From the NCBI GenBank assembly GCA_964370965.1, contig CAYJLW010000008.1, forward strand, positions 25,476 to 89,475: a DNA stretch of 64,000 nt. Direction: 5' to 3'. The notes under the pieces are model-generated. The model searched no databases. It saw nothing but the letters and a program-made list of their open reading frames with translations, and was not told where the DNA came from. This document shows positions 50,634 through 58,014 of this stretch, piece after piece. Both the position numbers and the translations under genes were made by a program. This DNA comes from CAYJLW01 sp964370965. GTDB taxonomy: Bacteria > Actinomycetota > Acidimicrobiia > UBA2766. Positions within the stretch are counted from its first letter, which is position 1. Every line of letters starts with the position of its first letter.

Positions 50634-51017
50634 TCAGCCCTGCTCCGCGAGGTACCGCCGGTATGCGGCGGCGTCCATGAGGGCCTCGTAGTCCGCGACG
50701 TCGCCGGGACGCACGACGATCATCCAGCCGTCGCCGTAGGGGTCGCTGTTGACGAGCTCGGGACGGTCCTCGAGGAGCCCGTTGACCTCGACCACGTCCC
50801 CCGTCAGGGGGGCGTAGAGATCCGAGACGGACTTCGTGGACTCGACCTCGCCGAAGGCGTCGTCGGCCGCCACCTCGGCCCCCGGATCGGGAAGCTGCAC
50901 GTAGACGACGTCGCCGAGCTGGTCCTGGGCGAAGTCCGTGATGCCGATCCGCACGAGGTCGCCCTCGAGGCGGACCCACTCGTGCTCCTTCGTGTATCTG
51001 AGGTCCTCGGGTTCCAA
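50634..51017 (-). CDS. gcvH: Glycine cleavage system H protein
   Basis: 127 residues. It carries the lipoyl-bound aminomethyl group between the P, T and L proteins. The lipoylation loop FGEVESTKSVSDLYAP (Lys) and the framing KEHEWVRLEGDLVRIGITDFAQ and VNSDPYGDGWMI are as in all GcvH. The start appears to be TTG. The other gcv genes are not in the window. Confidence 0.94.
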   Translation of the reverse strand: MEPEDLRYTKEHEWVRLEGDLVRIGITDFAQDQLGDVVYVQLPDPGAEVAADDAFGEVESTKSVSDLYAPLTGDVVEVNGLLEDRPELVNSDPYGDGWMIVVRPGDVADYEALMDAAAYRRYLAEQG

Positions 51018-51083
51018 AGCTGCTCCTCGTCGCCTCGCTCCGAGGCCGCAGGATAGCGACGCCCCGCCCGATGTCCGGGCGAA

Positions 51084-53558
51084 TCAGCCGATCATGCGTC
51101 GGATCCGGGCGGATTCCTCCGCGGCGTAGCGGCGGGCGGTGACGTCCGATGCGGCCTCGGCCCATATGTGGCAGACCGGCTCCTCGGGGTCGGGCAGGAC
51201 GAGCACCCAGCCGTCGTCGGTGAGGCGCTTCACACCGTCGACGAGAACGAGGCGCGCCGGGTCGGCCCGTTCGACGAGAGCACGCATGACGGCGCCCTTC
51301 TGCTCCCACGGGGTGTGCACGGTCTCGCGCACGACGTGGGTCTGCGGCAGGGTGTCGACCACCTCGGAGATCCGCCCCACGCGGAGGCTCACGAGCTCCA
51401 ACGTGAACGCGAACTGGGCGAGGGCGTCGAAGGCGGGCAGGAACCGGGCCAGGATGACCCCGCCGTCGCCGATCGCCGCCGACACCCCCTCGGCAGACGC
51501 CGCGACCATGAGGGCAGCGGCGGACGTCTGGGCCCGCACGACCTCGCAACCCCACGCGCCGGCGAGCCCCTCGGCGTGCTGGGTGAAGGACACGGGCACG
51601 ACGATGCGGCTCCCGGGGTGCGTCTCGGCCACGAGCGCCACGTAGAGGAGCTGCGTGACGGACCAGTCCAAGGGCCGACCCAGGTCGTCGACAAGACCGG
51701 CCCTCTCTCCGTCGGTGTCGAAGACGATCCCGAAGTCGCTCCCGGACGTGCGGGTGAGCTCCCCGAGACGTTCCAGGTCCGCCCCGGGGCGCCGTACCGG
51801 CGCCCGCTCCGCCGTGAACGGGTTCACGGCGAGGACGTCGGCCCCGAGGCGACCCAGGATCGAGGGCATGATCACCGACGCCGTCCCGAAGGCGTAGTCG
51901 GCCACGACCTTGGGCGCCCGGGCCCGGATGGCCTCCACGTCGACCGCCTCCACGAGCGCCTGGCCGTAGAACTCCACGGCCCGCGGGGGGTAGTAGATGT
52001 CGCCGATGTCTGCGTGATAGGCGCGGCGGTAGTCCTGGCGGGCGAAGTTCCGCTCGATCTTGCGCTGCGCCCCCTCGTCGAGGTCGCTGCCGTCATCCGC
52101 GAAGAAGCGGATCTCGACCGTGCGGGGGTCGTCGTCGACACAGCGGATCGTGAAACCGCCCGCCCGGTCGCGGGCCTGGAAGCGCGTGAGGGGCACGGGG
52201 GCGATCTCGAGGTCGTCGACGTGGACGCCGGCGGCGTTCAGCCCCGACGCGAAGGCCCGCTTCAGGGTCCGCGACGCTCGCGAGGCGTCCCGGCTCGCAG
52301 CCACGATCGCCCCCTTCTTGAGCGTGGAGCCATACGCCATGGCGAGGCGGACCGCAAGCTCAGGGGTGACGTCCACGTTCACGAGCCCGCGGACGCCCCG
52401 GCGGCCGAAGAGGGTGCGCGCCGCCCTGGTCTCCCAGACCACCGAGGAGTTCACGATGGCACCGGACTCCACGGTCTTGGACGGGTAGACCTTCACCGCC
52501 TGGTTCAGCACGGCGTGGTCGCCGATGAAGCAGTCGTCGCCGATGACGACGCCGTCCTCGGCCCGGGCACCCTGGCGGATGTCGGTGCCCTTGCCCACGA
52601 CACATCCCCGCAGATGGACCTGGCCGGAGAGGTAGACGTCGTCGAAGACGACCGAACGCTGCACGAAGCCGCCTTCCCCGAGGACGACGTTCCTGCCCAG
52701 GACGCTGTACTCCAGCACCTGCGCGCCGGCCTCGACACGACAGTTCTCCCCGATCACGGCCGGGCCCACGATGTCCGCGTCCGGATGGACCTCGGCGTCG
52801 GCGCCCACCCACACGCCCTCGGCGATGCGGAAGCCCGGGACCTCGACGTCGACCCTGCCGTCGAGCACGTCGCGGTGGGCACGCAGGTACGCCTCGATGT
52901 TCCCCACGTCCTCCCAGTAGCCCTCGGCGACGTAGCCGTGGATCGGTGTCCCCGCCTCCAGCAGCGCCGGGAAGACGTCCTGGCTGAAGTCCACCGGGAC
53001 CCCGGGGGGGATGTGCGCGAAGATCTCGGGGTCGAGAACGTAGATGCCGGTGTTCACGGCGTCGGAGAACACCTGACCCCATGTGGGCTTCTCGAGGAAC
53101 CGCTCCACGGTGCCGTCCTCGCGGGTGATGACGATGCCGAACTCGAGGGGGTTCTCGACCTCGTAGAGGACGATCGTGGCGGGGCCGCCGTGGCCCTTGT
53201 GGAAGTCCACCACCCGGCCGAGGTCGATGTCGGTGAGGGCGTCACCGGAGATGACGAGGAACGTGTCGTCGAGGTGGTCGCGGGCGTTGCCCACCGACCC
53301 GGCCGTCCCCAGAGGGGTCTCCTCGGTGGCGTAGCGCAACTCCACACCGAGGTCGGCGCCGTCTCCGAAGTACGTGCGGATCACGCTCGCGAGGTACTGC
53401 ACGGTGACCACGACGTCGTTGAGGCCGTGGCGACGGCAGAGCGTCACGATGTGCTCCATCATCGGGGTGTTCGCCACGGGGAGCATGGGCTTGGGCGTGT
53501 TGGACGTGAGGGGCCGGAGACGGCTGCCCTCCCCGCCCGCCATGATGACCGCCTTCAC
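51084..53558 (-). CDS. Sugar-nucleotidyltransferase fused to a degenerate phosphomannomutase domain
   Basis: 824 residues. Residues 1-230 are a nucleotidyltransferase (MAGGEGSRLRPLTSNTPKPM, VISGDALTDID, GYWEDVGNIEAYLRAHRD) of the mannose-1-phosphate guanylyltransferase kind. About 250-360 are left-handed beta-helix hexapeptides (VVIGDDCFIGDHAVLNQAV). From 380 on is a PMM/PGM fold, but the active-site Ser loop (TASHNP) is not found and the metal loop reads FDTDGERAG instead of DGDGDR, so mutase activity is doubtful. It probably supplies GDP-mannose or a similar donor. GTG start overlapping the pgsA-like stop. Confidence 0.86.
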   Translation of the reverse strand: MKAVIMAGGEGSRLRPLTSNTPKPMLPVANTPMMEHIVTLCRRHGLNDVVVTVQYLASVIRTYFGDGADLGVELRYATEETPLGTAGSVGNARDHLDDTFLVISGDALTDIDLGRVVDFHKGHGGPATIVLYEVENPLEFGIVITREDGTVERFLEKPTWGQVFSDAVNTGIYVLDPEIFAHIPPGVPVDFSQDVFPALLEAGTPIHGYVAEGYWEDVGNIEAYLRAHRDVLDGRVDVEVPGFRIAEGVWVGADAEVHPDADIVGPAVIGENCRVEAGAQVLEYSVLGRNVVLGEGGFVQRSVVFDDVYLSGQVHLRGCVVGKGTDIRQGARAEDGVVIGDDCFIGDHAVLNQAVKVYPSKTVESGAIVNSSVVWETRAARTLFGRRGVRGLVNVDVTPELAVRLAMAYGSTLKKGAIVAASRDASRASRTLKRAFASGLNAAGVHVDDLEIAPVPLTRFQARDRAGGFTIRCVDDDPRTVEIRFFADDGSDLDEGAQRKIERNFARQDYRRAYHADIGDIYYPPRAVEFYGQALVEAVDVEAIRARAPKVVADYAFGTASVIMPSILGRLGADVLAVNPFTAERAPVRRPGADLERLGELTRTSGSDFGIVFDTDGERAGLVDDLGRPLDWSVTQLLYVALVAETHPGSRIVVPVSFTQHAEGLAGAWGCEVVRAQTSAAALMVAASAEGVSAAIGDGGVILARFLPAFDALAQFAFTLELVSLRVGRISEVVDTLPQTHVVRETVHTPWEQKGAVMRALVERADPARLVLVDGVKRLTDDGWVLVLPDPEEPVCHIWAEAASDVTARRYAAEESARIRRMIG

Positions 53559-54214
53559 GCCGGGAACTCCGCCTCGCCCAGGCGGGCGGCACGCCCCTCG
53601 GCGAGGGCCCGTTTGGCGTCCGGGACGTAGAGCACGGCGGCGGTGTACCCGCAGAGCACGCCGACCGCGGCGGCCCCCCAGGCGACGACGGCGACGACGT
53701 CGTGAGTGACACTGGTGACCCCCCGCAGGAGGATGAACGCGGGGAGCGATGTCATCGTGGCGAAGGCGCCCGCCTTGCCCACGTAGCGCACGTCCACCCG
53801 GGCACCCCCGAGCGCGCCGATCGCGATCACCCCCACCGACACCGCCACCTCGCGCACGAGGACCACGGCGAGGAGCCAGCCGGGCACGACCCCCCCCTTC
53901 CAGATCACCGCCACCACGGCCACTATGACCACGATGCGGTCGGCGGTGGGGTCGAGGAGCTTGCCGATCTCGGAGACCTGACGGAACGCCCTGGCGATCT
54001 TGCCGTCGACGAAGTCCGTGGCCGCGATCACGGCCAGGGCCCCGGCAGCGGCCACGAAACGGTTCGAGGCGAGCAGCCAGACGAACACGGGGAGAGCGAG
54101 GATCCGGATCAGGGACAGGAGGTTCGGGACCGTGTAGAGCCCGGCGTCCGGAACCGTCGCCGCGGTCTCGTGGCCCGTCTGGCCGGGAGGCGTGGAGTCC
54201 TGCACGGGCCCCAT
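53555..54214 (-). CDS. CDP-alcohol phosphatidyltransferase (PgsA-like)
   Basis: About 219 residues with 5-6 membrane helices. The CDP-AP signature D-G-x2-A-R-x8-G-x3-D-x3-D is complete: DGKIAR, EIGKLLDPTAD. NLLSLIRILALPVFVW at the N-terminal helix is typical of phosphatidylglycerophosphate synthase. M. tuberculosis has pgsA2 in this neighbourhood, close to gcvH. The acceptor (glycerol phosphate or other) is not fixed by sequence. The ATG at 54214 is preferred over the longer frame. Confidence 0.85.
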   Translation of the reverse strand: MGPVQDSTPPGQTGHETAATVPDAGLYTVPNLLSLIRILALPVFVWLLASNRFVAAAGALAVIAATDFVDGKIARAFRQVSEIGKLLDPTADRIVVIVAVVAVIWKGGVVPGWLLAVVLVREVAVSVGVIAIGALGGARVDVRYVGKAGAFATMTSLPAFILLRGVTSVTHDVVAVVAWGAAAVGVLCGYTAAVLYVPDAKRALAEGRAARLGEAEFPA

Positions 54215-54318
54215 TCTGGCCGAGAAGGGGCGGGGACGCGATCCCGGGGGCCCGCCCGCCCGCCTCACGGCGCTCCCCGACCCCGATAGCATGCACGGGC
54301 CCCCGGCCTGGAGGACAG

Positions 54319-54906
54319 ATGAGAGCGCCTGAGTTCCCCGCTGCCGGCACCCCGATGAGCCTGTTCCCCCTGGACGGTTCCCCGCCCACCGTCGTGCATT
54401 TCCGCGGGCACGAGGACGGCCACGTCCTCGTCGCCCCCCCCCTCGGCCCCGACGGCCGGCCGCCCCCGGTGGACGACCAGCTCATCCTCATGTGGCCCAC
54501 ACCGGTGGGCATCTGCCAGGTTCTCGTCTCGTTCGGCGGCAAGAACGAGGACATCTGGCGTCTCCAGCCCCTCGCCACACCCCAGCGGACCGAGCGCCGC
54601 CGCCACGACCGGGTGCCCTCGAACATCAAGGGTGTCGTGTCCGCGGGCGACGCGCCCACCGACGCGGTCGTCCTCGACGTCTCCGAGAGCGGCGTCCGAT
54701 GCGAGGTGCAACACCCCTTCGGCATCGGCGAGGAGGTCGAGGTCGCCTTCGAGCTCGCCGACGGCCACCTCCTGCGCACCCGGGCCCGGGTCGTCCGCGT
54801 CGAGCTCGGCCTCGAGTTCGACGACCTCTCCCCCATCAGCCGCGACCGCCTCGACCACCACCTCCAGGACGCCCGGCGCCGCACGGGACGCGGCTCCTCG
54901 TGCTGA
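54319..54906 (+). CDS. PilZ-domain (c-di-GMP-binding) protein
   Basis: 195 residues. The N-terminal half is a YcgR-N-like beta domain without known ligand. The PilZ domain has the c-di-GMP motif TERRRHDRVPSNIKG (R-x3-R) and DVSESGVRCEV (D-x-S-x2-G), both intact. It is likely a c-di-GMP effector for motility, secretion or polysaccharide synthesis; no cyclase is near. ATG preceded by GGAGGA; TAGCAT at 54287 may be its -10. Confidence 0.85.
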   Translation: MRAPEFPAAGTPMSLFPLDGSPPTVVHFRGHEDGHVLVAPPLGPDGRPPPVDDQLILMWPTPVGICQVLVSFGGKNEDIWRLQPLATPQRTERRRHDRVPSNIKGVVSAGDAPTDAVVLDVSESGVRCEVQHPFGIGEEVEVAFELADGHLLRTRARVVRVELGLEFDDLSPISRDRLDHHLQDARRRTGRGSSC

Positions 54907-55065
54907 GGGCGGCTACGAACCAGCGGGGGGCCCGGCTGTCGCCCCACATGCGTCGCCACTGAGCACCATCGATGCCGAGTGTCTGCTCTCGGATGGCCAT
55001 ACTCAACCCATGAACAGCGATTCTCTCACATCGATCTCGTCGAACACAGCGCAGGGGCTTTCGGG

Positions 55066-56427
55066 ATGACCGAAGATGCGGGGAGGTCAACGTCATCGGC
55101 GGTGACGTCGCAGGTTCAGTGTCTGATCATCGCGGCGGGAAAGGGCAGCCGACTCCAGAAGGAGTGTGAAAGCAAGCCTCTCGTCCCCATCTTGGGTGTC
55201 CCCCTCATCGAACGTGTCATCCGAACGGCGATTGAGGCGGGCGCCAACGATTTCTATGTCGTTACCGGCTACGAGGCAGAACAGGTTGGCCGGTTCCTTG
55301 ATGGTTTGGCGCCGCGTCTTGAGGTTCGGATCACGACGCTCGTCAATGACGACTGGGAGAGGGGCAACGGCCTGTCCGTGCTGCGAGCAAAGGCATACAT
55401 GCGGGAACCGTTCCTACTGTTGATGGCAGACCACCTCTTCGATCCGCAGCTGGTCCGCGCCTTGAGAGCACACGGCCTCGGCGGGGGCGACGTCGCTCTC
55501 GGGGTGGACGGTGACACGACCAATCACCTCGTCGACAAGAACGATGTGACCCGCGTGAACGTAGCCGACGGCAAGATCTGGGAGATCGGCAAGGGACTCA
55601 GCGATTTCAACGGTTTCGATACCGGCGTCTTCTTGTGCTCACTCGGCATATTCGACGCCCTCGAAGACGACAACTCTGATGGGAGCCTCTCGGGAGCGGT
55701 ACGAGTCTTGGCCGGCGCGGGCAAGGCGATCGCGATCCCGACACGCGAGTTCTGGATTGACGTGGACGACCCGGCGACCTTCAAGAATGCGGAGAAGGCC
55801 CTGGTGGGTCGACTCCGAAACAAGCCGAATGACGGGCCTGTGTCGCGTCATCTGAACCGTCACGTCTCCATGGCGATTTCCCGTCGTCTGGCCAAGTTCG
55901 ATGTGACACCGAATCAGATCTCCATTTTCTCATTTGCCTGTTCACTCCTGGCAGCAGGACTCTTCGCGTTCGGCGGATACCTCACCCTCCTCGGAGGCGG
56001 TCTGTTGGCCCAGTTCGCGTCGATCTGCGATGGATGCGACGGGGAAATCGCCAGGCTGAAATATCAGAGCAGCGACCTCGGCGGCTGGTTCGACGCCGTT
56101 CTCGACCGCTACGCCGATGCCTTCTTGCTCTTCGGTTTGACCTGGCACCTGGGAGGCGCACGGGCAGACCACTGGGTCTTCTTCGCCGGTTTCATGGCCA
56201 TCATCGGCTCATTCATGCTCAGCTACACAGCGGACAAGTTCGACAGCCTCATGCGGGAACCCGTCAATGCCGACGGCACCGCGCGGTGGCGGTTGGGGCG
56301 GGACGTGCGTGTATTCCTGATCTTTCTGGGTGCGGTGACCAATCTGGTACTGATAGTGCTAGTAGCAATCGCCCTGGTGATGAACCTTGAGGCATTGCGC
56401 CGCGTCAAGGTTGCGTTCGATGCGTGA
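55066..56427 (+). CDS. Fused inositol-1-phosphate cytidylyltransferase / CDP-inositol phosphotransferase-like protein (IPCT-DIPPS type)
   Basis: 453 residues. Residues about 15-255 are a nucleotidyltransferase: CLIIAAGKGSRLQKE, SKPLVPILGVPLIERVI, MADHLFDPQLV, TREFWIDVDDPATFKNAE. Residues 275-453 are a membrane CDP-alcohol phosphotransferase: SRHLNRHVSMAISRRLAK, VTPNQISIFSF and a complete DGEIARLKYQSSDLGGWF followed by DAVLD. This two-domain order is that of IPCT-DIPPS, which makes di-myo-inositol phosphate via CDP-inositol in hyperthermophiles and Rubrobacter. Other uses (an inositol lipid or sugar lipid) are possible. GC is lower and codons less biased than in all neighbours, so transfer is likely. 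The frame is open to 54979; ATG 55066 is chosen. Confidence 0.75.
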   Translation: MTEDAGRSTSSAVTSQVQCLIIAAGKGSRLQKECESKPLVPILGVPLIERVIRTAIEAGANDFYVVTGYEAEQVGRFLDGLAPRLEVRITTLVNDDWERGNGLSVLRAKAYMREPFLLLMADHLFDPQLVRALRAHGLGGGDVALGVDGDTTNHLVDKNDVTRVNVADGKIWEIGKGLSDFNGFDTGVFLCSLGIFDALEDDNSDGSLSGAVRVLAGAGKAIAIPTREFWIDVDDPATFKNAEKALVGRLRNKPNDGPVSRHLNRHVSMAISRRLAKFDVTPNQISIFSFACSLLAAGLFAFGGYLTLLGGGLLAQFASICDGCDGEIARLKYQSSDLGGWFDAVLDRYADAFLLFGLTWHLGGARADHWVFFAGFMAIIGSFMLSYTADKFDSLMREPVNADGTARWRLGRDVRVFLIFLGAVTNLVLIVLVAIALVMNLEALRRVKVAFDA

Positions 56428-56798
56428 GTCGGGTACGCCGAAGCGACAATCCGCCGGGTTGTGACAGGGTCGTGACGGACGTCCCGGGTCACTCGGCCAT
56501 GGCTGTGACCGTGGACCTCCGCTCTACTCCCACGTCCTGCCGGCGATGCACCGGGCGGCCCACCTGAACGGCCCGGACCCCGCTCAAGCTTCCCCGCGAC
56601 CCGGGTCGATGCAAGTCGGGGGGAGCGGCACCGCCGAGGGGCCTCCCCAGCCGGCCCCTCCCCGGCGACGCCTGCAGCCCCACCGGGTGTCACGCCGCTC
56701 CCCTCCCCGGGGCGCCGGGGCGGAGCCCACGGGCGCCAGGCCGACCGGCCCCGTACACTGCTCACCGATCAGCAGGTCGACACCGTGCGGGAGGGTTC
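56428..56798. other. Intergenic region before the type I restriction locus
   Basis: 370 bases without a credible gene. The first part has the lower GC of the preceding gene; the rest is very GC-rich with several CCCCGG/GGGGCGCC hairpin-forming runs around 56700-56720. A TACACT hexamer at 56754 is the only promoter-like element. Confidence 0.5.
56754..56759 (+). promoter_or_regulatory. Candidate -10 element for hsdM
   Basis: TACACT fits TANNNT and lies 39 nt before the GTG start, with GGGAGGG just before that start. No -35 is clear. Confidence 0.3.
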
Positions 56799-57881
56799 GT
56801 GAGCGCCGGCATCAACAACCACGCCGCGCTCATCTGGTCGGTGGCGGACCTGCTCCGGGGCGACTACAAGCAGTCCGAGTACGGGCGGGTGATCCTGCCG
56901 CTCGTCGTGTTGCGCCGTCTGGACTGCGTGCTGGAGCCCACCAAGGCGGCGGTCCTGAGGCGCAAGGCCGAGCTCGGGGGGCGGATCGAGAACGTGGAAC
57001 CGGTGCTGTGCGGCGTCGCCGGGCAGCGCTTCTGCAACACCTCCCGCCTCGACCTGGCGAAGCTCCTGGACGACCCGGCCCACGTCGCGGACAACCTCCG
57101 GGCCTACATCGCCGGGTTCTCGGCGGCGGCCCGGGACGTGATCGAGAAGTTCGACTTCGACACGCACGTCGCCCGCCTCGACCGGGCGAACCTCTTGTTC
57201 CTGGTCGTCTCCAAGTTCTGTGACGTCGACCTCCACCCCGGGACGGTGTCGAACCTGGAGATGGGCTACCTCTACGAGGAGCTCGTGCGGCGCTTCTCGG
57301 AGCTGTCGAACGAGACCGCCGGGGAGCACTTCACGCCCCGAGAGGTGATCCGCCTCATGGTGAACCTCCTCCTCGACAGCGACGGGGGCGCCCTCACGGA
57401 ACGCGGCGCCGTCCGCACCCTCTACGACCCGGCGTGCGGGACCGGGGGGATGCTCTCCATCGGCGAGGAGCACCTCCGGGCGATGAACCCCGACGCCCGC
57501 CTCGAAGTCTTCGGCCAGGAGCTCAACCCCGAAACCTACGCCGTGTGCCGCTCCGACATGATGCTCAAGGGCCAGGACGCGTCCCACATCTCCTTCGGGA
57601 ACAGCTTCTCCGAGGACGGCCTCGACGGCCACCACTTCGACTACATGCTGGCGAACCCGCCCTTCGGCGTGGAGTGGAAGAAGGTCGAGGAGACGGTCCG
57701 GGCCGAGCACGACAAGCTCGGCTTCGACGGCCGCTTCGGGGCCGGCCTGCCCCGCATCAACGACGGCTCGTTCCTGTTCCTCCAGCACATGATCGCCAAG
57801 ATGAAACCCGTGGAGGCCGGCGGGTCCCGCCTCGCCATGGCTCGATCTCGCGGAACAGTGTCGGGTGAGAGAGAGCCTTGA
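56799..57881 (+). pseudogene. hsdM: Type I methyltransferase subunit HsdM, truncated
   Basis: Reads as HsdM from the start: NNHAALIWSVADLLRGDYKQSEYGRVILP in parts (N-terminal HsdM domain), GEHFTPREVIRLMVNLL, SAM motif I DPACGTGGML near 210, motif IV ANPPFGVEWKK near 286, INDGSFLFLQHMIAKM. After GGSRLA (about residue 346) the match ends and 14 unrelated residues lead to a stop; normal HsdM is some 500 residues or more. The junction passes directly into the tail of hsdS in another frame. Catalytic motifs remain but the part that contacts HsdS and DNA is gone. It could be a real deletion or an assembly error. Confidence 0.82.
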
Positions 57882-58014
57882 TGTCGCCCAGGTGCGCCAT
57901 GAGGAACTGACAACGAAGCTCCACCGCCAACTCGCTCTCCTCGCCGAGCATCGGCAGGCGTTGATCACCGCGGCGGTGACGGGGGAGCTGAAGGTGCCGG
58001 GGGTGGCGGCGTGA
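57841..58014 (+). pseudogene. hsdS: Remnant of specificity subunit HsdS (last ~58 codons)
   Basis: This frame has no start and reads DVAQVRHEELTTKLHRQLALL and then AEHRQALITAAVTGELKVP, the typical C-terminal helix end of type I S subunits, before TGA. The two target-recognition domains and the central conserved region are missing. Its stop overlaps the hsdR start (GTGA), as in intact hsdSR operons. It joins the broken hsdM at about 57840. Confidence 0.75.

Noticed and set aside
51168..53630. 820-codon open frame on the plus strand
   Set aside because: It is the exact antisense of the fused nucleotidyltransferase gene, whose domains are clear. Long antisense frames are expected at this GC.
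57757..57951. Small minus-strand frame reading MAHLGDIKALSHPTLFREIE across the hsdM/hsdS junction
   Set aside because: It looks protein-like for 20 residues only and is antisense to the hsdS tail and hsdM; no start signal or family supports it.
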